A stretch of DNA of 64,000 nt. Origin: Siphonodentalium dalli (taxonomy: Eukaryota; Mollusca; Scaphopoda; Gadilida; Siphonodentaliidae). Position 1 is the first letter of the stretch, and each line of letters begins with the position of its first letter. Positions 32,078 through 43,638 of the stretch are shown piece after piece. Both the position numbers and the translations under genes were made by a program. The notes below the pieces were generated by a model. The model searched no databases. It was given only the letters and a program-made list of their open reading frames with translations, and was not told where the DNA came from. Location: the NCBI GenBank assembly GCA_032622095.1, contig CP136063.1:32120987-32184986 (forward strand), read 5' to 3'.

Positions 32078-33335
32078 AGGCCATACACACTTAATAGTTC
32101 GTTTCTCAGGATTCGCCGCGTCCCCCAAAAACCTGCGCCTCCCCCTTATTTATTTTGCACCTATAAAATAATAAATATATAAATACCGCATGTCCCGAAC
32201 CGCCCCAGACCGATAACTTCGTCTTGAAACTTTATGCAAACTGCAAATCTATCCGGACTGCAAATCTATCCGGACTTTACATTCACAAACAAGGGCGGAT
32301 AATTCTGACGAACTTCCTGTTTAAAATAATAACAAAATGGCGACTTTGGTGAACATTTGTATCGTGCAGAATGCGTCGGAAGGCAAATGGACAATTATAT
32401 CAGACAACAGATCAAAAACTGTTCCTCAAATGGCTGATGATTTCATGTCCACGAAAGACATTGACGATGATTTTGACCTGGTTGTTTCAAAAACGAAAAT
32501 GGGGGACTTTGACACAGTTGCAGGAGACATCATGATCATGATCATCAATCATCATGTTTTCTGAAGTCACGCAATTTTTCGGAAGATAATTTCAAATTCG
32601 AGTGACCAAAGAAGATGTACCAGAGAATAAATCGGGAGAAGTAGTTGATGTATTCTCGGTGCTGATGACAAGTTGCAAGGAGGTGGTGTTGCCCAGTAAG
32701 ACAAATGTGAAAAACAAACGTAACAAATTGTGCAATTCATTCATTGACTGGTTGAAAACAAAGTGGGCTTCCGAAAGGTTAGCGTTGACAGTGTGGGTCG
32801 GCAATATGTGGCTATTGTATGTAATGCACTCTGGTTTGTGGATCAGCACTATTCCAAACTTCAAGATTTTTATGAAAGTCTGATTAATTAGAAAATAAAC
32901 CTTTTATTTCATAAATTATTGTTGTGATTTAATATTATCAATTCATGTGTAGTCCAGTGGAACTCCTTCCAATAAAGCTTGATCTGGCTGGTGGTCACCC
33001 TGAGTTACATGAAATTTCACCGATGTAGTTTCCACATCTTCTGCCATGAGTGAATAACTCAAACTGTTTCCTCTATACAACTTTATTACAAATCTAGATT
33101 ATTAAGGGGATATATGATGGTCAGCTTCCCTGCTTCAGTATATTGGCCATATCCAGTATTATTCCTCATATCCAGTATTATTCCTTAATATGGGACTCCG
33201 ATAAATATTATATATATAAATACCTGCCTCACCACAAAATTAATTTGAAAAAAATAATAAATATAAATAACTGCCTCCCTCATCACTTTGAAAAAAAAAA
33301 TCCCTGAGAAACAAACTATTAAGTTTATATGGCCT
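32078..33335 (+). mobile_element. TIR element, 1.26 kb, with unknown ORFs
   Basis: The left end starts AGGCCATACACACTTAATAG and the right end read in reverse AGGCCATATAAACTTAATAG. Similarity continues over about 110 bp (TTTCTCAGG, then a TTATTTAT segment). Flanks show no certain target duplication. Two ORF pieces lie between the arms. This looks like a short DNA transposon of a family I cannot name. Confidence 0.6.
32337..32883 (+). pseudogene. Unknown ORF(s) inside the TIR element
   Basis: The first piece (32337-32564) starts at an ATG in good context (AACAAAATGG). It reads KWTIISDNRSKTVPQMADDF, then DIDDDFDLVVSKTKMGDFD, acidic and protein-like. It ends in a CATGATCATGATCATC repeat. The second piece in another frame (SEVTQFFGR, a stop, then TKEDVPENKSGEVVDVFSVL) runs to 32880. 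In its second half a different frame (GRQYVAIVCNALWFVDQHYS, ending DFYESLIN) seems more natural, so at least two shifts are present. No domain recognised. As the only coding material between the arms it may be what is left of the element's own protein. Confidence 0.4.
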
Positions 33336-33373
33336 AAGCAGTGCAATTTTTATCCGACATCATAACCACAAAG

Positions 33374-34032
33374 ATGTTCCGTTGTATCAAGTGCGGTAGC
33401 GAAATTAGACCACGATTGCCTCCAGTGGCGAAGGGTCCAGTCTTCGCAGCCTCTAGCTGCGACTATGTACAACGGCAGTGGCTCGACTCAAGCACATTTT
33501 CAATCGAGGAAAGGAGTATATTCCGACATGATCTTGAAGGTGTGTATATTTAATTCAACATTCCAAATTCATTGATATTCAACAACATTCAATGATCAGT
33601 AACAAACATATTGAATTCAACAATCTATAATTATAATAATTAAATAATTAAATTATTAATTAATCGCGTATTCAGAGAATTAATAATATTAATAATTCGA
33701 TTAATTAATTAAGCAATTATACTGTCATTTGTTTATTAACTCATTTGTTTTTTTCTTCAGGCTGGCATCGAAGACTAAATGTCCATGGGAGTGACGTGAC
33801 ATTCTACAAGCTGGTACCGCTATTGATGCGGGAGGCATCAATTGTAGAGTTAAACGTCTTAGCCGTCGACCTTGAAACCGACAGCCGGACGGCGTACACA
33901 CAGAAGGCAAAACAGATCCGTGACCTATGGGATTCCCACACAGCAGATCCACAAGAACTGACGACAGGTGCATTACTGAAGAAATGTGCTAGATTATATC
34001 TTAAGAGCAAAGCATCGAGAGGAGCCAACTGA
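33374..34032 (+). CDS. Two-exon ORF like the C-terminal part of MULE-type transposases
   Basis: Exon 1 (33374-33539) ends at a donor (TTGAAG then GTGTGT); exon 2 (33761-34032) follows a strong acceptor (TTTTTTTCTTCAG). Phases match exactly: the split Gly codon joins the exons. The product, about 145 residues, starts with CIKC. It has WLDSSTFSIEERSIF, then LEGWHRRLN across the junction, FYKLVPLLMREASIVELNV, and LLKKCARLYLKSK near the end. The order W-LD, LEGWHRRLN, FY-LV-LL--EA matches a module I know from MULE-like transposase proteins in invertebrates, where it follows the catalytic region. The upstream catalytic domain is absent. It is either a fragment or a small derived gene; the exact splice phase argues that the frame has been kept. 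Confidence 0.5.
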
Positions 34033-34183
34033 TTGTGGAGAATAATTCATCATCCATTCATCATCCATTCATTCATATTCCGTTATATTAGTCGTCGTAT
34101 TTTTACATATTCATTCACGTATTCAATAAATAATTATCACTGCTACCCAACTATCCAATCTATCTCCGACATCCCTTTGGCTT

Positions 34184-34220
34184 AGAGAGAGAGAGAGGAA
34201 AGAGAGAGAAAGCAAGCAAA
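34184..34220. repeat. GA-rich microsatellite
   Basis: Interrupted (GA)n, followed by AAGCAAGC. Confidence 0.85.
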
Positions 34221-34347
34221 ACGACCCCAAAACAACAACTTAAATAAAACATTATCCCTTGGGGCGAGCTGGCCCGGGGTTTCGTGGTTATCTATAACCA
34301 CGAAAATTGGACCACCACGAATAAATATACTTTTACAGCATTTTGAG

Positions 34348-34437
34348 AGAAATGGTAACCTTACCACCTTTTGTAACACTGTATATCTCAAATTGAAACC
34401 TTACCACCTTTTGTAACACAGTATATCTCAGATTGTT
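34348..34437. repeat. 47-bp tandem duplication
   Basis: ACCTTACCACCTTTTGTAAC followed by the same ACxxTATATCTCAxATTG occurs twice in tandem. Confidence 0.85.
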
Positions 34438-34714
34438 CTTGATCGATTGGCATGAAATGTTTCTTGTCATCTAAGATGTGTCGGAGGAAATACTAAGTAT
34501 ACCAAATTTCAGTGTATTACTCCAAGATGCAGATGTATGTCTTCCATAGGCAGATTAAGGGAGAAAACCAAGTCTGGTTGCTGAAAAAGGCTCCGATGTA
34601 TGTGTCGTCCACAGGCAGATTAAGGGAGCTAACCCAGCCTGTTTGTTACTAGCAGACACTCTATACACCAGAATTTTGTGGGGAGGTAACCTAGCCTGGT
34701 TGTTATCAGCAGAC

Positions 34715-34795
34715 GATGGTAGCACAGTGGTTAGAGTGTCGGACTTGTACTGGTGTTAATGCACCGGCATGAGTTCGCACCTGGCAGGTGGACCA
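34715..34795 (+). mobile_element. tRNA-derived SINE head
   Basis: TAGCACAGTGGTTAGAGTG fits a polymerase III A box and GAGTTCGCACC (34771-34781) a B box, spaced as in a tRNA gene. The sequence between does not fold into a full cloverleaf as far as I can see, so this is a SINE 5' region. Three related AACCxxGxCTGGTTG motifs precede it (34565-34705). Confidence 0.55.
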
Positions 34796-34873
34796 AGGTG
34801 ATAAAGTGTTCAAAGTTTGTGGTGCTCAGTGTACTGCTGACTGGCATCATCTTTTTCAAAAATAAAAAATGTA

Positions 34874-35433
34874 ATGACATGGGAAGCAACAGATATGGAC
34901 ATCATTATCCAGGAAGGAACAGAATTGTACTGTAGGTTGAGGAATCCTAATGCTACTGAATTCGGGAAATGTTTGGAAATAAATCCACGTTTTCTTGATG
35001 TTCAAGAGCTACCCAGGAAATACAAACTTTTTAATAAAGAGTGTAGAATTAACATCCACATGCCTGTTTAAGCTGCAGCACTTTCTACTGATGAGGAAGA
35101 ATATACATGGGGCCTTGTACCAAAATATGATGCATTGGAATTGATATTCCAACAGAGTGATTGTTTTTTAACATTCAATGACTATACTGTTAGTCGGAAA
35201 ATCAGGAGGAAATCTTTTCTTCTATGACTCTCATTGTAGAAACCATCTTGGTTTGTTAACTGATGGTGGAAATAGTGTTTTGTTAAAGTTCAGGAATTTG
35301 CACTCAGTGTTAGACAATTTGACAATGTTGCTCACTTCAATGGGTCAGATGAGTCATACACAAGTAGAAGTATAACTGCATGCTCTTGATGTTGAGATAA
35401 TTGATGATGTTACCAATGATGTAATAATAACGG
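34874..35433 (+). pseudogene. Helitron-associated C76-like protease domain, N part
   Basis: Two frame-shifted pieces. The first (34874-35071) has WEATDMDIIIQEGTELYCRL and LEINPRFLDVQELPRKYKLF. The second (about 35090-35380, in two frames) has FLTFNDYTVS, then FYDSHCRNHLGLLTDGGNSV and LLKFRNLHSVLDNL. The block F-D-S-H-x-R-N--G----G-S-V-L--F with an upstream nucleophile region is the pattern of herpesvirus-tegument-type cysteine proteases (C76), which I know from Helitron-encoded proteins of molluscs and cnidarians next to an OTU domain. Stops and a shift make it inactive. It ends at a 28-bp segment that is repeated at 50202, where the rest of the protein resumes. Confidence 0.55.
35406..35433. 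repeat. 28-bp direct repeat, left copy
   Basis: Identical over 28 bp to 50202-50229 (begins GATGTTACCAATGATG, ends TAATAACGG). It marks the edges of the material that splits the Helitron relic. Confidence 0.9.
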
Positions 35434-35499
35434 TTTAGAACTAACTTCTCTTGATATTGAGGTCACTGATGACCCGTACAGAAACTTCACGTATGATTT

Positions 35500-35940
35500 G
35501 GGTAGAAACACGTTAGAGCACCTTAGAATTATGTTAGTTTTATGTCCTAATTGGCTGGGCTAACTTAGATCGTGTATGAAAGCAGATCGCTCATTTCAAT
35601 GCAGCAACTTTGAACCGGCTGTCGACGTAAACCACGTTAGAATTATGTTAGAAATCTGTCCTTTATTCTTTTCACCAACTCCTAACTTATAAGATTTAGC
35701 GGAATTCTCTAAGTCCGGCTTTCTAACGTCAGTGCACGTTAGAATTATGTTAGAAATCTGTCCTTTATACTTTTGATCAAGTCCTGTTTTATCAAATTTA
35801 GCGGAATTTTCTAAGTCAGACTTCTAACATCAGTGCACGTTAGAATTATGTTAGAAATCTGTCCTTATACTATTTACAGATCTACTTCTCCTTTTTTTTA
35901 ATTAGCGGAATTTTCTAAGTCCAACTAAGAAAATTTACTT
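35500..35940. repeat. About 100-bp tandem repeat near the left border
   Basis: Three full copies and part of a fourth share CACGTTAGAATTATGTTAGA and TTTAGCGGAATTTTCTAAGT. Confidence 0.85.
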
Positions 35941-35945
35941 ATAAA

Positions 35946-36275
35946 TGAGTAAAAAAAAATTACTCTATTTTTACTCACGAATAAATTATTTTATTGAAGA
36001 ATATAAATCACAAATAATTTAAAGTACAGATTGCTAAGTATCATAATTATATATAGAACCTGCAGTTGTGAACCCATTCTGTTATTCAATAGTTTTATTT
36101 TAGTATCAAATTAAAATTTCTTCTTGAATCATGAATTTTGAAATCTTGAATCCTTATATTATATTATATCCGCAAAAACTGGTTCTATGGTGAACTAAAA
36201 AAAAAAATACTCTATTTTTACTCACGAATAAATATTTTATTGAAGAATATAAATCACAAATAGTTTAAAGTACAG
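35946..36275. repeat. Direct repeat of about 80 bp, 249 bp apart
   Basis: TACTCTATTTTTACTCACGA and AAGAATATAAATCACAAATA occur at both 35955 and 36205. A shorter pair, AGTATAGAATTATC with CTCTTTG, occurs at about 36540 and 37001. Confidence 0.85.
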
Positions 36276-37295
36276 TTGTTAATCTTTCTCTTTGCAGGAC
36301 TCTAACGGTGTATTCGGAAAACACGAAGATACATGAAGATAATTGTGTACTCTCTCAAACACCATGGTACAAAAATGTTCTTAAATTATATCTATCTCAA
36401 ATCACAGTGCAAACATAAATGCGAATTTCGTCTAACGAACAACCACTCACTTCATAAATTCATATTATAAATTACATGAATATTGCTATCTTAGTGCGGT
36501 GTCGGAAGAGCGTATTTTCGGACGAGATTGTTTTCCTCACAGTATAGAATTATCCCTCTTTGCTGTCAATCTTCTCTAACAGACGTCGACGTTAAATTGC
36601 CACCAGTCCAGTCTCTACCGGCGCGGGAATAAATCAGTACCATTCATTTAAATACTCATAAGTTAACAAGAGAATATATATATCTCTCTCTTTTTTAAAC
36701 TGTTTCTTGAACTGATCTGCACTGAATGAAATAAACTACTAGCTGGTGCCGGGGCGAAACGAACAAGCGCGGCGAATTGAAACCCAAATCGTCCTTGCAG
36801 TTGCATGGTGCCGTCGAATTGTCGGACAGCATATTAACTCCCCGCTGTACGAATAATCCAAATATCCCACCCACCCCATCCACGGTCTCGAAGTTTAAAA
36901 TACCGGGCATTTTATATTATGCAGCGACACGATTGTGGAACTTAACAAAAGTAGTACCACATTTTTTCCTCAGATGCGAAATGAGCAGTTTTCTAACAGT
37001 ATAGAATTATCTCTCTTTGTCGACATTATAAATCTGCCAGTTCACCTAAGAAATGTTCAATATATTTTCACGGGTTACTGGAACTGCTCCGCGAATTCCG
37101 AAGTCTAGATTACCTCTTCCGAGTTTTGCCTGAGTTCACTTCCTATCTGCGCACGGTCACTGGGGATTTTCACAATGTTAATAACGCAAGTTTTCCACAA
37201 CAACGAAATATATACATGTGTTAATAATTCGAAATAAAACTCCAAATTAGACTCAGTTTTGTTTGGAATTAATCTCTAAAAATTGTTGAAAACTG

Positions 37296-37921
37296 TTGAC
37301 AGGGAATAATTCACCATGCTCAGAAGTGCGGTGGGGCAACATAGCGTTCAATCTGCAGTTGAGTTTGAACAACACTGTGTCGGTAGATGATTTGGTGACC
37401 ATGTCACACCTTCCTAAAGACAAATTCACCAGTGAGCTACTACGTAGCACAAATTCAAACGCATCGTGGTTGAAAACAATCAGGCCCAAGATATTCGCAG
37501 AAGCTCAACATCTGAGCACTGAATTAACCACATGTGACTTAAAACAGCACCACCAACGCTCAGGTGGCGGCCCTCTGGCCTCTGGAAAACAATCAACGAC
37601 ATAAAAGACATTCTGACCCCAATGCCCCCTGACGAACTGATATATATCGCTCAACCACCCCGCACACCAACAAATCACTGCCCATGTGGATCAACTTGCA
37701 TGCAAGACAAAGTTAATATAGAAATCCACAGCACGAGCACACTGATGAAAGCGGATATTACATCTGCAGTCGAACAGTCAGATGACTTACTTGCTAAATA
37801 TAAGTCACTTGATTCTGATATTGTGCAAATCAGGCATGAAATTTTCAACTCTTTTCCTAAAAATGTCGCGAACTGCGTAACAATCGTAATGTGGGCTTAT
37901 TCTCTACATTTAAAACTGTAG
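37296..37921 (+). pseudogene. Unknown ORF in two frames
   Basis: First piece (to about 37580): NLQLSLNNTVSVDDLVTMSH, DKFTSELLRSTNSNASWLKT. Then a shift to DIKDILTPMPPDELIYIAQP and CPCGSTCMQDKVNIEIHSTS with a CxxxC, ending in a Leu-rich stretch. The composition looks coding and the two parts abut without an intron, so one indel separates them. No family recognised; given the setting it is probably a transposon ORF. Confidence 0.35.
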
Positions 37922-38195
37922 GAGTTTATTACACCATGAAGGTACCCAATCTCATCCAAAAGGCAAAAATGTTCCATATTTTCTAAGTCGAAAACCCCCC
38001 AAAAATATGGAAAAAATGATATTTTTGATTAGCTATATAGATGTTGCAAATCACCAACATGTTAGGAACAATATCCCAGAGTTTCAAATATCTACGTTTA
38101 AAACTGTAGGAGGAGTTGATTACACCACGAAGGTACCCGATCTCGGACGCACGGACGGACGGACGAGGGTCATTTTTATAGTCCTCCGACGGAAA
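37900..38195. repeat. Two copies of a TTTAAAACTGTAGGAG repeat
   Basis: TTTAAAACTGTAGGAG with GAAGGTACCC-ATCTC occurs at 37909 and 38098. The second copy ends in GGACGGACGGACG, the same motif that closes the satellite-carrying elements. Confidence 0.75.
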
Positions 38196-38242
38196 CGTCG
38201 GGGGACAATGACACTATTCCGCAACGCAGTCTAGCATCACTG

Positions 38243-38914
38243 AATTAACAATCAATCAATCAAAGTTTATTTGTACGTTACACCATGTATGGTCAAATGT
38301 ACATTAACATAGAATAACAAGACAAGAACATTGAATATGAAACAAAATAAGTAGCAACAAATACATATATGGATGTATATAAATGACAATGTAATTATGT
38401 GAGTTGATATTACATCATCAGCCAGCATCAAACCAGGATGGTATCAAGTCGATAGGGCAATGTTCCTTTTTTGTTGTACTCGATTGACCAGTTCGGCACT
38501 TGGTTCCCAAACACCTTTCTTTTTCAGTCCACAGTGGACGAAATATGCCAGTGCCTGTAGTGTTGTTGGGTCTGTGCTTGTTAATATTTTATTGAATAGC
38601 TTCTCGTTAGGGGTGGTTAGGAGATCAGGTGTTAGTTTCTCGTGAAATATGGCGCGCTCGTCTGACAGTGAGGTACAATGGAGGAGGAAGTGCTCCTCAT
38701 TATCAATTTGGTTGCAGGTTTCACATATGCGGTCCGCTTCATCGAAATCGAAATAGCGTCCGCGCTCAATGCCCAATGTGTGACAGCTAATTCTGAATTT
38801 CGTGAGGGATTCTCGTTGTTTGGGGATGGAAATGATGTTAAGATATTCTTCCAAAGAAGTGATTGTTTTGAACGTTCTGTACGTTCTAAGCTTGTTCCGT
38901 AATAAAATTAACAC
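38243..38914 (-). pseudogene. LINE ORF2 C-terminal end with 3' tail
   Basis: The minus-strand frame (38444-38914) ends with the cysteine-rich domain found at the C-terminus of many LINE reverse transcriptase proteins: RISCHTLGIERGRYFDF, then CETCNQIDNEEHFLLHC. The stop is followed by about 200 bp of 3' UTR and a short (TTGA)n tail (complement of TCAATCAATCAA at 38249-38261), which marks the true 3' end. The copy is 5'-truncated at about 38920, as usual for target-primed reverse transcription. Confidence 0.75.
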
Positions 38915-38919
38915 TCAGT

Positions 38920-40015
38920 CTGATTAGGCGTCAACTGCCATGGGAAACCTAGAAACAGATTGAAGTTCTACCGTTGAAGTTGGTGGTTCTAGCCTGCTGT
39001 ACAGGGTAGCAACACTAAATTCACCCCCTGGGGACCACATTCTGCAAATGTCAGACACACTAAATTCAGGCTTGAGAAAATAATTTTGTTTTAATTTGAT
39101 AATAACAACAAGCACCATTGCTAGTGCAGTGTTTACACAAACCTGTCCAATAACATTCTAATCTCTAATCTGTCATTCTGATCTCAATTAATGACCTGAC
39201 TGTGTCTCTCTGAAACTGAGTCCTCTTGTAGATATAATATTGGCAGATATAATAACTGCTTCTGGAGAGAGGTAGATACCCTTTTGGTGACCGTATTATA
39301 AGCCATCGAATAATTATCTCCTCCAAACCAAAGTAACTAACTGCCTATCTTGTAACATTTACAGAAACTAGCGCTCGTGTCTAACACATTACACTCACGC
39401 GACAACACCTATCGAGCGGGACCCGGCACTAAGCTCGGGGTGGGGTGCAAGGAAACTTCAGACCCACAAGTGGTCATCTAAGCTCTCATCGAGTTAAGGC
39501 CGGACATATACCCTCATATGTTCGGCCGCTTGCTGCTCTGCGACTTTCTTCGGGAGGCACAGGAACGGCCCATCAAGAACACATTGTAATTATCAACTTG
39601 TGCATTCATCATTTTATCAAAATAAAATAACCCAAAAAATCATATAAAATGTAAAAAAAAATTGTTCACTGTACAATACTTATATATATATATATATATA
39701 GATGTATATCATGTCCTGTTCATTATCGTTCAAAATTACTTCAGCGAATAAAAATCTGAAATAACACTGTATATGATTGTTAATAATATGATTTCACCTA
39801 CGTCCGTGCACGACATGGGGAAGAAGGGTGGGATAGAAAAATGCATCAACACCTCTGGGTAACTCGCCAAACTCCAATCTCCTCACCTCTCTCTCTCTAT
39901 ATCACATCGATCATCTCGGGTGTTGGCGCCCTTCTTCTCTTCTGCTCAACATCACATGCCATTCAATACAACATTGTTCAAACATGCTATTGGAATAAAA
40001 ATCTCTTTTACAATA
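38920..40015. other. No gene; one microsatellite
   Basis: A (TA)n tract lies at 39681-39703. The remainder shows no supported coding or structural feature. Confidence 0.5.
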
Positions 40016-40039
40016 GTCATCTATTATATATTTTGGAAG

Positions 40040-40370
40040 ATCTGTGTGTGTGTGTGTTCGCCATGAACTCGAAAACGGCCGCCCCGATTTCGATGAAACT
40101 TGGTATGTGGGGGTATTTTCGGCCGTGGTGTGGCATGGGCCTATTAATTTGTCCGTGCGACGTGACCTTGACATTGAAATCAGATCATTTCAAGGTCAAA
40201 CGCCCGAATATCACGGGATTTCGATGAAACTTGCTACGTTCGGCCGGGGAGTGACATAGGCCTATTAATTTGCCCGTGCGACGTGACATTGACCTTGAAA
40301 TCGGGTCATTTCAAGGTCAAACGACCGAATATCACGGGATTTCGATGTAACTTGGTATATGGGGGTCACT
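40040..40370. repeat. Tandem repeat of about 120-130 bp, 2.5 copies
   Basis: GATTTCGATGAAACTTG (40086, 40218, 40338 with a change), GGCCTATTAATTTG and CATTTCAAGGTCAAACG recur in order. A (GT)n run precedes it at 40043-40057. Confidence 0.85.
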
Positions 40371-40699
40371 GTGTCTCGCTCTCGATCTGCGCGTACCGCA
40401 TCCGTCTGGTCCCTGGTCTTTCTGCTTGCGTTTGCTTGAGTTTATACAAAATGAATATATAAATGGAAGGACGTGTGAAAGGAAGTTTTTTATAAACATC
40501 CTTTAAAAGCTATAACATGAGTATTTTACCAAATTTTGACAAATTTCTTTCACAAAAATCATCAATTTCGCATTTCTTGATTCTTGTTCATTTTTAGTAT
40601 ATTATTTGTAATGGGTTAAAGTACTTATTCCCACTGAGAATGCACTGGACTATCATGGATAGTTCCCATATTAATGACCCAAACAGTGAATCACTGTCT

Positions 40700-41290
40700 T
40701 ATATAAGTATGTAAATATGTTATCACGGAATGCAACAGGCCTCTCCTCTAGTGCCACATATCTGAACTGTCTACTCAACCAATTTGAATATGTTATTGGT
40801 ATTTCAGACCACTGGTTAAATTTAGAAAAATTGTATCTTTTGGATGATATACACACCAATTACACTAGTATAGGTAAATGTGGCAGAACTATTATGACGA
40901 AAACAGGTGGTACATATTGTCGCGACGGCGTAGCGATCCTCGTCAACAAGAAATATACATGTCATTTTGTCAGTGTAAATGCTGATAATGAACGTATAAT
41001 TGGAGTTCGCATTCGCCTGGGATATAATAATTTCATTTTCATATTCCAAGTGTACCTACCTAACTCTAAATAAATGAATTTTCCTCACATGGGTCCATAT
41101 TCGTGATGGGCGATTTTAATGCCCATTTATCACGTATAGGAGTACCAAAACTCATTCAGTTCCCAATAATAATTCTTCCTCATTAATCAATGTCTTTAGC
41201 AACATCTAAGTTTCACTCATCTTATAAGAATTGCCTCGTCGGTCAGACAAAACAAACATTTATAATTTTACATATACAAAACCCCATAGT
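40700..41290 (+). pseudogene. LINE ORF2 endonuclease fragment
   Basis: Frame 40717-41073 reads RNATGLSSSATYLNCLL, VIGISDHWL, DGVAILVNKK, ERIIGVRI and FIFQVYLPNSK, the N-terminal strands of the APE-type endonuclease that nicks target DNA for LINE integration. After a stop and a shift the frame gives VMGDFNAHLSRIG at 41102, the GDFN motif. The conserved Glu of the SEHW motif is Asp here (SDHW). The fragment ends around 41290, before the catalytic SDH motif. Confidence 0.7.
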
Positions 41291-42096
41291 GTGACTTGGC
41301 ATGCTTGATCATGATACAGCAAACGTGCATGAACAATGATAAAAATTGAAAGTCAACACCCGTCGACATTTTCTGTCGACAGGTAATGTTTTTGGCATTC
41401 GAGCGCCTCGAATACACTGACCCGGCGTCCGGTAGGTGTCGTGGGAATTACATAATATGATGACCGGTCACGTGAGTCGATCGCAGACCACTCTTTTATA
41501 TTTCTTGGACACGTTAGACTAATTACAACAAGGGTAAGTACTTTAGTTTTATATCGTTTTATATTGACAAATCGCGAGATACATGGCATGGAATACGGAA
41601 CATTTATGATCGCCATAATGTGTCTAACAACCCGCCACGCGCGCGAGGTCATTATACCTCTATTACGCATTCAATTAGCAGAACAGAGGGAAAACGTAGT
41701 TTTAATTAATGGCCGCCCGCCATCAGGTTGCTTGATTACATAATACAATTATCACAGGATAAGCTGACATAGGAAGGAAAGCAACTAAAATGCTACTCGG
41801 ACCATGTGTCGTATAATTAAAGGTGCCAATTTCTCGGCGAAACTGATAATTAAAATTTAGCGAGGCAGGGCTGTAAAAACAAATCCTATGATGTGTGCCC
41901 ATTTCTCTGCGAAACTAATGTCCGCTGATAATTGAATATTTTGCGAAGAAGGGGCTGTAAAAAAAAATTCCTTGGATGTTATGATTCTAATCTACATCAC
42001 CCCGCTGAGGAAATTACAGTCCACCTGTTTAGATAAGATAATATTCTTTATTACAATTGTTACTGTAAAACGTAGGTGCAGGGAAATGTATTATGG

Positions 42097-43342
42097 GGGT
42101 GACTTCACGGGAAGTGTAGCACGAAAAGTGCCAAATGCACTCAAAAACGAAGTTTCTTCAATCACTTTCGTTTTGTTTTTATTTTGTCGCTGGAATACAG
42201 GGAACACATCTCCACACAATTTATAGCATGGGAACCATTGTTTAAAAAGTTACATCATATCATAGAATTGGCATTACTATAATATCTTTAAATTAAAGAT
42301 GAAAAACAGCAGCAGTAAACAGGGATTTCAACTGAAAATTTTAGATGAGATCTCATTCACCACAATATGTCTCAAGTTGCAGAGGAGAGCTTCTAAAATA
42401 TAACAGTTTTTACAGAATTGAAAAAATTTATTCGGTTCCAAAGTTATTCCACTTTCATTGTTTGGAAGTGATCATATTTTGTCAAAAGCCTTGCTGTTAC
42501 TTATGACAAACTTGAATAAAGTGTTAAAAACAACCCAAAAACACTACGTTTGTGTGACTTCTACAAAATAAAAATCCACAAAATGATAAAAAATATTTGA
42601 AAGGTTTTTGAGAAATTTGATGTTTTCCCAAGTGATATATATTGCACTGGTAAATCAACTTTTTGACATTACTAGTGTGTTACATACTAAACTTTCTGAC
42701 AGTTATGTCTGTCATGCCATCTAATACCATTATTAAAATTTACTTTCCTTGTTAAGGTGGCTGGTAATGAGAAAATTTCAGAAAAAGCCATGTTCAGGAA
42801 AGGACATTTTTTAACGGAATTTTCGTCATCACTAATCAAAGAAGTAAAAAAATCACTAGTTTTTAATCACAGAAATAATAGCACATCTGTATTAGATATC
42901 ATATCCTTATTGTTGAAAATACACAATATGTGACATATTTAATGGTGTTTTCTTCAATACTGGCTGTAGTTGATTTGATTTTGGTGTTTCTTTTTATTTT
43001 TTTAAAATAACAAAAATTTACATAAAATTACATATTTTTGACATTTTTACATGAAATTTTCACTAATAAGAACAGAATGTCTTGGATTATAATTACTGTA
43101 TGAAAATTGTTTTCTTTGTTCTATATATTGTCTTATAATCACCTTATTATTGAGACCATTTCCTGTTTGGCACAGAGAAAATGGCAAAAATTTGTCATAT
43201 TTAGCTGAAATTTGCTGCGCCTGTCACATAAATATACCTTTATATGATAAACAATGAATGGTAGGTTGGTCATACACTGAACATGAATTTAAGGGAGATA
43301 TGTGTCCAATTCCTTCATGCTACACTTCCCGTGAAATCACCC
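42097..43342. mobile_element. 1.25-kb element with 25-bp TIRs
   Basis: GGGTGACTTCACGGGAAGTG (then TAGCA) at the left and its complement with one mismatch at the right. Flanks TATGG and TATGT may be an imperfect 4-5 bp target duplication. The interior is AT-rich without an ORF, so it is non-autonomous. Confidence 0.7.
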
Positions 43343-43539
43343 TATGTGCGCTGCATGCTCACTAAGCTACTGCAGTACTGAGAACCAATTTTAAATGGAA
43401 AACATGAATTAAGTTTTGAAACATATATAAGTATCTTGTAAATGAAATAGGCCCTAAATAATATAATATATAAGCTGTCAATTTACTATTCAAACCGAAC
43501 ATCAGGTATTATTACATACATATATATATTTAATTTCAG

Positions 43540-43638
43540 CAACATCATGCCTATCTACATAATCGTGGAGACTGTGGCAGCGACGACAACGACGGTCACA
43601 GTAGCTATAGTAGATACTACAGTTAGGGAAACCCTAAC
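43540..43638 (+). CDS. Candidate internal exon
   Basis: Flanked by TTAATTTCAG and by CCTAACGGTATGT, both good splice sites 99 bp apart. One frame is open and Thr/Val-rich (TVTVAIVDTTVRETLT). Nothing recognised. Confidence 0.2.

Noticed and set aside
34715-34795. Functional tRNA gene
   Set aside because: A and B boxes are present, but I could not pair an acceptor stem or a clear anticodon arm. A SINE head is more likely.
41353-41670. Minus-strand 105-codon open frame
   Set aside because: No motif, no splice sites, no similarity that I can name.
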